From positions 370,001 to 434,000 of the forward strand of contig JAQFVV010000232.1 in NCBI GenBank assembly GCA_028023455.1: a stretch of 64,000 bases of DNA. Direction: 5' to 3'. The first letter of the stretch is position 1, and the number at the start of each line of letters is the position of its first letter. The DNA is from Epiperipatus broadwayi (taxonomy: Eukaryota; Onychophora; Udeonychophora; Euonychophora; Peripatidae). Both the position numbers and the translations under genes were made by a program. Shown here piece by piece: positions 33,741-46,923 of this stretch. Below the pieces are notes generated by a model that saw only the letters and a list, made by a program, of their open reading frames with translations, searched no databases and was not told the origin of the DNA.

Positions 33741-35554
33741 TCTTATTTTTTTAGTTGTTGTGACAAATATTTTAAGTTATCAAAATTTAAACACGAAGTA
33801 TCCAATTTTTTTTTTTTTAAAATTAAGACAGGAAAATTATACAAAATTTACAAAAAAAAAAAGAGAAAGTGTTATCTTTGATTATTTTTATAATAAAATT
33901 TGAAGCACTAGAATAATTTAAAATAAAAAAAATTAATAAAAATAAAATAATGAAGCTGATAGTTTAAAAACAATGTGTTGAACATAAAAGAAAAAATCAA
34001 AAGCAATGATTATTTAAGTATCTGTATGTTTTAACTTCCAATGTATTCATGCACATCCTAGCGATTCCTGACAAAGGTTAATTAAATAAATTATATTAAA
34101 AAAAACATTAAATACCAACACACATACACTAAAATATAATAAAAGCCAAATAAATAATAATTAAAAAAAAAATCCCTGAGTTAAAATTTTAAATTAAAAA
34201 TTATTTGTATATGTATATAATTATGCATATTATTTGTAAATGTGTATATATATAATGTTCAAGACATATCTCTAGAAATACATAAAGACATAATCAAACT
34301 TATAAAGCATGTTAAAGCTAACTTTAGACAATAGTAAAAGTTTAAAAAAAATGTTATAACAATTTTTTTATCTGAGAGATATTATACCAGTAAAATTTTG
34401 ATTACTAGCCAAAATAATAACATTCATGATAGACTTAAGAGATTAAGTATTAAACTACTCATTTGTTTTTAAAAAAATCATACCAAGGGATCATTTTATA
34501 AAAAAGTGAACAAATGTGTGTGTGTGGACCATATTTAAATATTCATTTAATATGTTTACCATTAAGCAATATTTTTTTATAAATTAAATATCAAGACTAT
34601 TTAATCAATAAATTCAATACTATGAAAAATGGATTGAATATGCATATATAATTCATATTTTACATGTCTTTTATTATTATATATATTAAAACAAATAACT
34701 ATTTAATTCACAATACTGTGCTTAAATATTTTATTATTTTTTTACTTGTAAAGCTATTTTTTTATCAAGTTTGCTCCTCTCTTTTGTTGGAAAAAAAATA
34801 TTGCTTCTGGTTATAAATGCAGAAATTAAACTTTTAACTTAAATCACTGTGATCTTTAGGTCACAAAACACATTTTGAATGTGATTATGGATGAAAAAAA
34901 AAATTAAATATCTACAAATAATGCCATATACCAGTGGTGTTCAACATACCTATTACAACAAAATGGAGTATTGTATTCCAATATTGAAAGTATAAGTATT
35001 TGCTTTTTATTCTTTGTAAATTTATTTTACAACTTAAAATATTTAATTTCATTTGTATTTAGGTCTTATTTTTTATTAATGTAAATTTCTATTGAAAATA
35101 GATGATAGACCATCTATTGACATACAGTAATTTGTATATAATAGATACATGTTAATCACCATTGCTATATACAATAAGCAGCAGATTCAAATATACTGAT
35201 TAAAAAATAGTTATATTGCAAGCAGTAGATAGATATAATATAAATATGTACACACACACACAAACATTTAAAATTTACCACCCAAGACATTTTAAACCTT
35301 TGTTATGAAAACCTTAAAAATGAAATAAATATGTGTACATTTCCTCTCTCTATATGTATACATAACCCAACATATTTCCAGATAAAGCTCAAATGCAGAT
35401 CCAAGTAGCTGACTCTTCAAGCTTAATAAATGAATGCTTTCATATGAATGCATATCGCTTCATATAAAATTAATTGATATGTATATAAACATAAAAAAAT
35501 TGTAAGATTTTGTATATTACATTGAACAGATATATATATACACAATTAGAAATA
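33741..35554. other. AT-rich DNA, nothing recognised
   Basis: Only short simple repeats (GTGTGTGTG near 34516, CACACACAC near 35254, TA runs). No gene or family recognised. Confidence 0.5.
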
Positions 35555-36858
35555 CACCTAGGTCTCATTTTGTGCAGATTTTTTTAATGCAATTTTGAAG
35601 TTATGCGATTTATGTTTCTTCTTAATATCTTTTTATGCAGTTTTCTTTTATGTGATAAAGAAGTTCATATTTCACCTAAAATCAGGATTTCCCCATTTTA
35701 TACACGCATTAAATTTTACATACTTTAAATAATGCCTGTTGGAAAAAGGTTTGGCAATAAATTTATATACCTTAGAAGATTTAAAAAAAGATAATGAAAC
35801 TGAAGAGGAACCTGTTCGTTTCACAGCAAAAATGATTTGAGAAAGTCTTCAACTTTCTAATCAATTGGAAAATCATTTTTTGTTAATGACATACATGATT
35901 TATGAATGAGCTCTTAAATTGTAACGACAGCTAAATAGTTGTATGCCTGTGTTATGTATGTGTATATTTTCTTTTATACACATATATCCATGGAGAAACT
36001 ATTAGACACAAAAAAGTTACAAGTAAAAATATTTAAGAACTTTTAATTTCTACTTAAAAAGAATATATCTTTAAAATATGTGAGTTTATATTTTCTTTTA
36101 TACACATATTTACATGGAGAAAAGTTACAAGTAAAAAATATGTAAGAACTTTTAATTTCTACTTAAAAAGAATGTATCTTTAGAAGTTCTTAAATATTTT
36201 TACTTATAACTTTTTGCTGTCTAAAAGTTTCTCCATGTATATATGTGTATAAAAGAAAATTTAAAACAATTAATCATTATTAACATAATTGTGGAAGCAT
36301 GTTATATCTACATAGGTGCACTCGTGGAAATGCATTCTCTAACAGCTAGACATAACAATCTGGATATCGCAAGCTTCATAAATAATTAGTAAAATCATCA
36401 TCTCAAAGTTTAATTACCAATTATATTGTCGACAGAAAACCAATAACAGAGCATGAGACTGATGTTGGCGCTAATTGTATTTCTTCTCGTGACAAATCTG
36501 ATTTCTTAGCAATTCACAAATGAACCCGCATATTGTCAAATATTTGTATGAAAAAATGTAAAATAAATTACACATAAAAACATTGTTTTGAATACAATTA
36601 AATAGTTAATAAAAAAAGTTTGTCTTGTATCAATTTTTTTCAAATATTTAAAATTTTTTATTAGTCGTACTTTATTTCCTTATTTTTTTTTAATGCGAAT
36701 TTTAAAGTAATTTTACCATGTTGCTTTGGTTTATGCGATTTCTGAAAATTAAGGATCATATTCCACATTTTTCAATGTAAGTTATGTCTATTTTTGTGTG
36801 ATTTTTTTTAATGCGGGTTTTCTGTGGAACCTATCTACCACATAAAGAGACCCAGGTG
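35555..36858 (+). mobile_element. Tigger/pogo-like DNA transposon, copy 2
   Basis: Ends CACCTAGGTCTCATTTTGTG and, reverse-complemented, CACCTGGGTCTCTTTATGTG, with TA on both sides. It parallels copy 1 in GCGATTTATGTTTCTTCTTAATATC and in the right part with TTTTTTATTAGTCGTAC-like text. At about 36390-36530 a coding remnant survives on the plus strand (KSSSQSLITNYIVDRKPITE), homologous to copy 3. A foldback is nested at 35965-36256. The 2101-type hairpin has been lost. Confidence 0.8.
35965..36256. repeat. Nested foldback/duplication in Tigger-like copy 2
   Basis: TTTTATACACATAT...CATGGAGAAA occurs at about 35971 and 36097 in direct orientation and inverted at about 36225-36256. AAGAACTTTTAATTTCTAC is also duplicated, with an inverted partner near 36180. 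It is a compound hairpin absent from the other copies. Confidence 0.55.
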
Positions 36859-39306
36859 TATATATTTAAGAAAAAATTAATATGCATTTATGGAATATTT
36901 AATATAAATTTGAAAGAGGCATTAAGATTGTTTTTTTCTTGCAAGAAGTTTTGATCATATACATGTAATCATATTATTTGATGTGCTATGTTGTTTATAT
37001 AAGAAACATGTAAAAGAATGTAAATAATAATAGATAACAGTTGAAGATATAACCTCCTACCCCCTTAAATAAATCTATAACAAAAATATAAAAATCTGAC
37101 ATCAAAAATTAAACTTTAAATTAAACTTTGGCAAGACTAAAAGATATAAAATATTAGTATTTCAGAAACAATGACTAAAAGAAGAAAGAATTGAAATATA
37201 TAATAATAACTTTTAATTTTTGGATCCAATTCTATAACAAATGAAAATGTTATGATTTAATTAAACAAAACATTCTTTTAATCATTTAGTTTAGATCTAC
37301 ATAAACTTGGAAAAATTTATCATGAAAAGTGAATTTTTTAATACTGAACCACATCTAAAATTAAATATTTCATGTCATTATAAGCCTATCTACAATCCAT
37401 CTTTGATTTACGGTGAAGTAAAAAAATATATTCTTTAAATAGGCTACTGTAGAACTTAGGCGCTATGTTTTCCATTCATGTTTTTTTTATTTTTTAGTTA
37501 AGAATAGAGAGATAGCCAATTACTGATTAATTTTAGATGTTTGGATAAGTTATGTCTGGTTGTCTTAAAAAAAAAAAATTAAACTCAATTAAAACCAGAA
37601 ATAATTTTCCATTTTTTTTTTTGTGTGGAGATACACATCTCAAAACATTCTTCATTTAATATCGATAAGAACAGAAAAAAAAAAAAAAATCAAGTTAACG
37701 TGCAAACAAATCAAAGAAAATGCTGGGGAAAAAAAATTAATTGAAAAAAATACTGCAAGAATATTTTTTATTTGCTTTGCTTTTCATGTTTTATTTACAA
37801 GAAATATTATTATCACTTTATTGTATTTATTCCAAAGATTGCTTATTCTCCATGTCACATAATTGTTATTACTTACTTTTATAATTATCTATAAAGTATT
37901 ATAAACATCATTAATATTTTAACAAGTTAAAAATCTATTTTGAATTACAGTGACTTTGTATGACTCATCAATATCTGCTGTAATAAAACAAAGTGATTAG
38001 TTTGTTGTTGTTGTTTTTTTTTTTGCATGTTTATAACAAAAGATTTTATTATGACAATACTTTATAAATAAATGATAAATTGACATTAATATTTTTTTCA
38101 ATGTTATGCAAAATCACTTTAAAAATCATTATTATATTCATTCTTGACTGAACCATGACACTTCATGAAAACAATTTAACAGAATTAAATTACTTTATTA
38201 AATTGCAGAAAGCAATAATTTTTTTGTAGAAGTTCATGCAGTTAACTTTGATAGTCAAAATATAATAATTTAATATTTTGAGCAACAAAAAAGGAACAAT
38301 ACAGATTTATGTTATAATGATTAAATTATTCAACATTAAATTTACTATGTAAATATTTGGATTAATATATTTTAGATTTTGAATTAAGCAACATTTCAAT
38401 TAATCCACAATTAAAATAAAAGAATTAATTACATTTATATGAAATAAGGCATTTATTTATCTAGCAATCAGGCTAATGCACATGTGCTTTACAGATTTTA
38501 AACTATATGTAAATGAATACTCTCATTCTCAAACACAAGATAAAGTCTTTATGAAAAGATAGAATGAATCCATCTATCTTTTCAGCCCAAATGTTTAAGT
38601 ATGAGCCAATCTTAAGAGTTTGGAGATGAGAGTGTGAAGATATTAAGCAGTCACTTTAAATTACTTTATTATGCTTGAAAGTAACTTTTAAAAATAAAAA
38701 TTAAATAGATATAATTAAAAAAAATTCATTTTATTTAAATTTGAAAAGATTCATTATATATAAGATTTATCATAAAAATATTGGTTAACTTAATTATATG
38801 AAAATGAAACATTTCCTAAAATAATTAAAATGTTCATGAGTCTGTTGTTTGCTTTCTTCTTCTGATTTAAGTATGTGTACTTGGTAAAACTAATTCTACA
38901 TATATATTTTTTTTTTTTTGATATCAATGAAAATGATTTTTTTAAGTTAGTCAATAGGTACAATATATATTCAAAAGTTAAAATATCAAACAAGAATGAA
39001 CTATTTAAACTCATCAGATGGATACATATGTTAAATTCTCTACTTGAAATTAAGTACAGCAATGAAGTAGTATAATAAATTATGACATTTAATCATCATT
39101 GGTAATAATTTGCTATTGCTTGCCACACATTTAATACAATGATCGATATGTATGTGTACATATATATAAATTGAGAATATATGTAAAAAATAATTATATA
39201 TTACATGGATAAGAACATTAACGTTCCAACTGATATACTGTCTGTGCATTTCAGAACAAAAAATGTTACATACAATATACCAAATTAGTTATAAAATATA
39301 TTATTT

Positions 39307-39340
<34 letters not shown>

Positions 39341-42300
39341 CAATTAACAGGTTAACAAACACTATATTTTTAAAAATAGTAACAATTAATAATAAAAAAT
39401 AAAAATAAATTGTAAGGTCAGTTACCCAAAGGTTATGAGATGTTAAGAGCACAAAAGTATATGGATTGTTCCCTTTAAATGGCAAACTAAAAATCCAACT
39501 GCTTAAGCCAACATTAAACACAACTATCCAAGGCCATTTTTACTAAGGAATATATCTTTTATAAAATTTTGAATTTAATTTAAAAATATAACTGAGAATA
39601 CTAGTTGCATATGTGCATTATATATACCATAGCCGTAACTGAAGATATTAATAGATAAAAAAAAACAAATAACTTTCACTATTAATTAGAATTTTCAAAA
39701 CAAACATTTAAAAAAAAAAAAAAACAAATAATTTTAAATATTATTTGGACAAAACAAACCAACTAATGATTTATAATCATAAATTTCAGTCCATAAATTC
39801 ATGCCATAATATAGATATGAGTGACAATCTGCCAGTAATCTTGCATTGTTTTCATTAAAAAGTTTGTGTCCATTAGTTTATATTGTTTTTGTAAAATTAG
39901 GCATTAAATTTTAAAATTAATTGTCCATTGTTGTTTTTTTTTTTTTTTTTATAAAATTGTTTTGAAAATTTCAATTTCATCAATTAATATTTTCAGTACA
40001 AGTAGTGTGTTTGGTGGCTATACTTGGTAGATGGCATGCTTAAACAATTAATATCCAATTATTACATTTCATTAGATATACTTTTTTCTTGAAAAAAAAA
40101 CAAAAACATAAACAACATATTTTAAAGTATCATGCAATATATAAATTGGTAACTTTCTTAACCAACGATAAATTACTTTTAAACAGTATTATAACATTTG
40201 ATTAATCATAAAGATCCTTTCTTCCCAACTAAATCAAAAGAAAAGATTTACAGTTCGTTGAATTGGTGGCAAGTACAAAGATCATGCATAATTAGAACAT
40301 GATTATCAAATTAACATTTCTTTACTTTAATTATAATAGTCACTGATAGTATAAACAAACAATTTAATGTTTGATCATTATGGTAATATGACTAGCAATA
40401 AAAAAATAAAAGAATTTTTAGTAAAGAAAGTATTGATTAAATTTTCAATTTAAAAATTTTTAATAAACAGAAATGTTGTTCCCATAAATAATCTAATTTG
40501 ATGCTTAGATCATTTTTAAATCTATATATCATAATACATGGTTTACGTAAATATTGAAATATTTCAGCACATCAAAATTAAATAAATAGTTCTGCATGTC
40601 ATTAATACAATCTTGAATCAATCTTCTAAGACTTGAAAATTTCAATTATATTAGCCTGTGACTGGAAATTTATTATTAATATATCTGAAATAATTTCAAA
40701 AAATAAATTTATATATAAAATAAAATAAATGTAATTAGTTAAAACAGATTTTACCTTTTATAACAAAATATATAAATATGAAAATAAATGACTCTCAATA
40801 GAATCTCATATTAATTTATTTAAAGAATCTCAATTATGGAATAAAATTAAATTCAACTGTTTAAATAATATATGTCATTTCTTATAAGATTTTATATTAA
40901 ATCTACAGAATCTTTTTTTTAATATCTAAAGGACATTGATTAAAGACTTCAAATTAATTTTAATAAAAATATGACCAACTGTTTCCAATAAACAACATTT
41001 CCCTTGGTGATATCTAGCCTTTTTTAAATCTTCATTTTCTATTAAATAGTAATTAAAATCGGTAAAACTGATAAAAAATCTCTTATATATATATATAAAT
41101 TTGTTCTAATGATTTTTAAAAGTACTTACAAAAGTCTTAAATGAATTTACATTTCCATCTATCTGATAATATATTAGATATTTTCGTAACGTTTAACAAA
41201 TTCCATTCATTTGACAAAACATGATTCAATTATTATTATTCTATTCATATTCCAGAAAGGGCAAAACAAACTAAACTTTCTGCTAAAATATTATTACAAT
41301 CAAAACTATACTTAAAATTATTTCTCATCATAATAAATATGAAATATATATACTTTTCATTTTATTCAATAACTAATTCAATTTCTTTTCTCTTTTTTAT
41401 ATGTCTTTAGAAATCAGTTATATTGTTCTAAATTATTAGAATGAATATTGTTTTAGATAGTTTTAAATTTTTTTTATTATATTTTAAAATTAGTATAGTA
41501 TAATAAAAATATTTAATCAAGAGAATATTTTTACAAATGCAAAAATCAACCATTAACCATTGAAGTTCTCTAAGTTTCTTTTCTTAAATTACAATAGTTT
41601 ATCATTTTGTATATTGAAATAGTAATATGGAAGTTTACTTTGCTATATATTATTATTATAAATATTTTTGGACAGAAAAAAAAATTACATTGACAACTCA
41701 ACTATATGAATAAATTCAATCAAAAAGTGAAAGAATAACATTTTTATATAATTTTTCTCAATATTTTTTTAAAAATTTTGTTTTGGTATTTGATCATCTG
41801 AAGAGAATTTACAATTGTTTCATTTAAGACAGCTAATTTTGAATTTGCTCAGATTAAGCTTTAAAAAAGTATTAACTAATTATTAAATACAGAATTCCAT
41901 TTATTTTACTAATAATAAAAAATTGGAAGCAAATTAAAATATTTTTTACAGATTCTGAAAAGAACTTGTAATTATTATTTGGCTTTTGCAAGACAACAAA
42001 AACATTATCTTAAATTTATATTTAGTAACAAGTTCTATTTTAAAATAAAGAACATAATTTGCAACTAGTTTTATCCAATGTCTGACAAAAATGTTGGAAT
42101 GAGATTCTACTTTATGAATATTACCTTTTTATGTATTCAGTTTAAAAAATTCATAAAACACATATCAATCTGTAAGTAAAAAATGTATATATATATAATT
42201 TAATAAAATTTCGAATTACAAAATTGAAAATTTATATATAATGTATATGCAATAAAATTATAATTTAAATATCATAAAAATAATAATAACAGCTTCTAGA

Positions 42301-44300
42301 AATTAATGTCACATTAAAAAAAACACTCAGTAATTTATTTTCAATAATTGTAATTCTCAAGTCTATCCTTTAATAAATAAATCTGCAATAAGTATAAGGC
42401 AGTGACAAATTTTTCATCAGTGTTCTTTAGTACAAATTAAATAAAACTGTGTTATTTTGTTTCATGACTAGGAAATTAATGTAAATAAAAAAGAGGGTTA
42501 AATTAAAATACAATAAGTATTATATGTTTTTAAACCCATACTGAATTTAAATAATAAACAAAAAAAAAATTAATAAAATCATATGCAGAATTCCATCAAT
42601 ATTGCAAACTTTTGTGAATGTTAAAAATTGAAATATTAATATTATGCATAAATTTGCTAATAATAATTGTATTATTATATTTATTCCAATATAAACTTAT
42701 ATGGGGGGGGGGAATCTGGCTACATTTAAAGCATATAAAAAGTTTATAACAAAGCAGTTTTAAATAATATTTTTATACTTTTCAAAATTTGATTGTTATT
42801 TAATTATATTTATTTCTTAAAAGATGTAAAATAATAAAGCAGTTCTTCCAACATTTTCCATTTTTATTACTAATATTTTTTTTGATCTGTTAAATTTATA
42901 ATAATTACAAATTTTTTATTCATTAAGGATCTTGGACAAAAAAAAAAAAAAACTAAAGACAGTCAATATATTTTTCAATTTTTTGTTACAGTGATATATT
43001 TAAAATACAATGTTTAAAACATGTTCAAGGCAATAATTACTTACATCTTTAGTCTCATTATGTCAAAACACTTAACATCAAGAATCTTCTCTATTATTAG
43101 ATCTCTCTCTCTCTATATATATAATGTATATATGAATTAACTGTTTCTATGCAATGATGATATAATGCATATATATATATACAAAAATTCCTAAATACCA
43201 TTAGTGTTGCTAATTGAAATTTAAAGCACAGAATTGTTAAAAAAATTAAAAACAAATGGCAATTAAATAAATATGAATAAAAATAAATTATTTATAAATT
43301 TTTGAATTATAATATAATCATACTTAAAAAATGTATTTTTTCATAATGCTAATCTTACAAAAATAATCTTAATTAATCTGAAACTCCATCAAAATAATGA
43401 CAAAAAAATTATATACTTTAAATGAATTATTTCACTGCAAAAACAATCATAACAAAAAACGATTTAAGATTCCTCTACTATCATCAACTGAAAAACTACT
43501 AATTTCTTAAATAAAAAATATTATTTGTAGTATATATAAAAAAGCAAAACTTTTTAAACTTCACACTAATGCCTTATAAAATAATATTGATAGTGGCTAA
43601 TATTTAAAAAAATAGAAGTAAAAACAAAATAAAATTAGAAATATTCTTATTAATCACAATTACTCACATGCTTGTAATTTTCCATACTCAAATTTCAAGA
43701 GTTCACTTTTTTATTTAATTAAAAAAATTATATTATTTTAACATTATCTTTAAATACTATTACTGTTTAAAAAAAAAAGAAGAGAGGAGTCCTGCTCCTA
43801 GTATGGAAAGAACACTGCCAACTAAAATAATAATAATTTAACAGAAATAATATGCCCACCAGGAGTAAAATAAAAAAAATAAATACACTAATTGCTCTAC
43901 TAGTTAGTGGGAATATATATATATATATATATTTGTGTAATTGGTTAAATCAGTTTGTTGTCCGATTTTTTTACAGCAATATATCATTTCAATTGCAGTG
44001 CAATAAACTGCTAACAAATTTAGGATTGACTGAAAATACAATAACCCTTATCTTTTTTTTTATAGAGAATATTGTAAAAAAAAAAGTTATAAAATTTAAA
44101 TCATAAATATGGCCACAGAACATTTAGAAATCATCTCTTCTAATCATCATAATTAAAAAAAAAAAAAGGGTTAAGAAAAACTTTGGGCATTCTGTGGTAC
44201 AACCAATATGTGTGATTCATTCACTAGATTATATCTCTGTTGAAGAAATCATACAATATAGTCTAACATTTTTTTCAATACCAAGCAATACTCAAAATCA
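36859..44300. other. Long AT-rich stretch downstream of the DAZAP2-like stop
   Basis: About 7.4 kb with no recognised transposon, ORF or repeat partner in the window. It contains simple repeats (39309-39341, 43106-43125). Part of it must be the 3' UTR of the gene ending at 44301 (minus). How far the UTR reaches cannot be told, because AATAAA-type signals are everywhere in such sequence. Confidence 0.5.
39309..39341. repeat. (CA)n(TA)n microsatellite
   Basis: About eleven CA units followed by TA units. Confidence 0.9.
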
Positions 44301-44429
44301 TCACCAGAAAGTATAACCTCCATCAGAACCACCAGTAAGAAAACTTCCCTTCTGTTGTGTCACTACTACATTTTGACCCTGCATCATAGCTAGCTGTGCA
44401 GGATTAGGAGCAGACCCAGGAGGTGGTGG
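44301..44429 (-). CDS. DAZAP2: DAZAP2-like gene, last coding exon
   Basis: Read on the minus strand from 44429, 42 codons and a TGA (44303-44301) encode the C-terminal block of DAZ-associated protein 2: four prolines, then AQLAMMQGQNVVVTQQKGSF and GGSDGGYTFW at the end. In vertebrate DAZAP2 the same region has the pattern AQLAxMQGxNVxVTQxKGxFxxGGSDGGYTxW. DAZAP2 is a small proline- and tyrosine-rich adaptor linked to ubiquitin ligases, stress granules and RNA-binding partners. A 3' splice site (TTTATATATTTGCAG) precedes the first codon exactly, giving a phase-0 intron. G+C is much higher than in the flanks. Earlier exons were not found up to the window end. Confidence 0.9.
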   Translation of the reverse strand, partial: PPPPGSAPNPAQLAMMQGQNVVVTQQKGSFLTGGSDGGYTFW

Positions 44430-44450
44430 CTGCAAATATATAAAATTAGT
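44428..44450 (-). promoter_or_regulatory. 3' splice site of the DAZAP2-like last intron
   Basis: AATTTTATATATTTGCAG immediately before the coding block on the minus strand. AG is at 44431-44430. Confidence 0.75.
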
Positions 44451-45799
44451 AAATAAATTACAATAAAACTAAAATACAAAATAAAAATATATTTTTAAAA
44501 TTTTATTTAAATAAAAAACAAATTATTAAATAAAATATTAGAATTGACAGAATAAATGTTCAAAAATTATTTAATAATTAGCTATATATAATTCAATTAA
44601 AATATTTAATTCAGTTTTTATGCTTTATTATAATCATGGTACCTCAACTACATTTTTCTTTTAATATTCCCATTTTTAATAAATTTTGTAAATATATAAT
44701 AAAATCATTACAAAAATATTAATTTATCATCTTAATTAAAAATATAGTATGAATATTCAATAACAAAATGCAAAAATAATTACAGTATTTATATACATGA
44801 ATAAAATCTCAGTCTGAAGCCAATTGCAAATATTTTTAAATATTAGATAAAATACTAAAAAGAAAATGTACTGTTATTTCTTCTTTAACTAATTTTAGTT
44901 TTCTTTTTTTTTTTTGGTTATTTTTAATAACTATTAATGCAAAAAAGCGACCATGACTAAAGTTTTCCTTAATATGAGCATGTCAATTTCAGCTTCTTTA
45001 GTGTTAATTTAAATTTTCTACCAAAAAAAGTGTTATATGAAGTTTCTACATGGTACTCTAGGGTGCCCTCATCCTAATTGAAAATCAATAAATAGCTAAT
45101 GAAATGACTATATGTGAAAAAGAAGAAATTTATTCTAGTTTATTATTAAATAAAAAAAATTAAGCACATTTTAGTTTTATTAACAGAATAGGTATTTGTA
45201 AACTATTCACTGTATAGCCTGTGTTGGTGCTGTTTCTGTGTAAAATCACAGAATTATACCTCTTTAATACTTTACAAATACAGTTAATACTTTACAAATA
45301 CCACAGAATATTTTAATAATAATAAAAGTTTTAAATTATAAATATACATATACCAAATATAATTTAAATAAAATAAAAAAGTGGCATTTTTTTATTATAA
45401 AATTCAGTATATCAAAAATAAAAATAGAACTTATAAATATTAGCTAGTGAATACAGCATGTATGCCATCATCACTATCATTTTACAATTCAAATTTTTGT
45501 ATTAGTTTGCACAGTCAAACTGTTTATGCATTTGTCATATTTATCAAATATGCCTCCTTGATTTTTCTTCTTTTTTAAATCATTTTCTATATGTAAGATC
45601 AAACATTAAAAAACATACTTTTATTACAAATAATAGCATACTCTGCAAATGTAGACTTGGCACTATCTTACACATCAATATAATCATAATTTTCTATACA
45701 ATACACATATTACTATAAATGCTTGTTTCATGTACATTTAAATTCTTCCATGAAGACAACTACATATTACTTTGGCAAAATAATTTAATTAAATTTAAC
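44451..45799. other. Presumed intron of the DAZAP2-like gene, AT-rich
   Basis: No exon or transposon recognised here. Confidence 0.5.
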
Positions 45800-45905
45800 A
45801 CATTCATTGATGTATTCATAAATCTAAAGATTCCTGATTCAAATCCTACCCTAGTACTATCATCAGCTAGGCGAGCAGCACTTCTAGAAAAGAAAATACC
45901 ATTCA
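45800..45905 (+). repeat. SINE-like repeat, family S1, degraded
   Basis: CTGATTCAAATCC (B-box-like), then CTAGTACTATCATCAGCTAGGC and AGCAGCACTTCTAGAAAAG, parallel the 3' part of the repeats at 52733 and 15450. The A-box half is not recognisable. Confidence 0.4.
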
Positions 45906-45964
45906 AATGTGTTATAATCTGTGTGTTATTACTAACAACTGAATGTATTTGAAAAATTTAAATA

Positions 45965-46923
45965 CACCTGGGTCTCATTTTACGCGATAGATAGGTTCCT
46001 CAGAAAACACGCGCAAACGAAATCGCGCAAAAATAGACGTAACTTACATTGAAAAAGGGGGGATGCAGTCTGTGATTTTTCAAAATTCGCATAAAAGCAA
46101 AGCACCAACGTAAAATTACTTTAATATTCGCGCAAAAAAAAAATAAGGAAATAAAATATGACTAATAAAAAATTTCAAATTTGAAAAAAATTGATACAAG
46201 ACAAACTTTTTTTTAACCATAATATTTAATTTTATTCAAAATACTATATTTTTATGCATAATTTACAGTACAGTAATTTACATTTTTTTATACACGTTTT
46301 AATTATTATCGATAAACAGGTTCATTTGCAAACTAGTAAAAAAATCAGATTCTTCTCAAGAGGAAATACAACTAGCACCAACTTCACTCTCATGTTGTGT
46401 TAATGATTTTCTGGTGACAACGTAATTAGTAATTAATCTTTGAGATGATGATTTTATTAATTGTTTATGAAGCTCGCGATATTCAGACATACAACCATTT
46501 AGCTCTCGTTGGAATTTAAGAGCACGTTAATGATAAATGTCATTAATAATAAAATAATAATTGATTACGTTCTTTTTTAAAAACAGAATGTGATTTAAAA
46601 TGCAAAATTAACACGCACAATGTTTGAACAAATTTACATTATAATCTTGTAAAATTTAATGTGTGTATACATAAAATGTGGAAATCATGATTTTAATTTC
46701 ATTATTGCATAAAATGTTACTATTATAAAGCACTGAAAATATTGAAATTACTAAGATGAAAGACAAATTCCAATAATGTGCTATTACTTTCAATATAACG
46801 TAAGTGCGCAAAATTTATTATTTAAAGTAATAGCGCATTTTCGGAGGTCGACTTCCGGTGAAACATGAATCACGTAACTTCAAAATCGTGTTTAATAAGT
46901 TCGCGTAAAAAGAGACCCAGGTG
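45965..46923 (-). mobile_element. Tigger/pogo-like DNA transposon, copy 3, CpG-rich
   Basis: TIRs CACCTGGGTCTCATTTTACG and, from the right, CACCTGGGTCTCTTTTTACG are flanked by TA. Orientation is opposite to copies 1 and 2. It keeps many CpGs (ACACGCGCAAACG, ATCGCGCAAAAATAGACG) at positions that are TpG or CpA in the other copies. On the minus strand at about 46526-46323 a transposase-like C-terminal remnant is readable (LNGCMSEYRELHKQL, then SSSQRLITNYVVTRKSLTQ) with one stop. The C-x3-YRE pattern recalls the C-terminal end of Tigger-type transposases; this is tentative. The hairpin of copy 1 is at about 46767-46855. Confidence 0.82.

Noticed and set aside
37623-37862. 79-codon plus-strand frame
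   Set aside because: Lys/Ile/Phe/Leu composition expected by chance in AT-rich DNA; no splice or promoter context.
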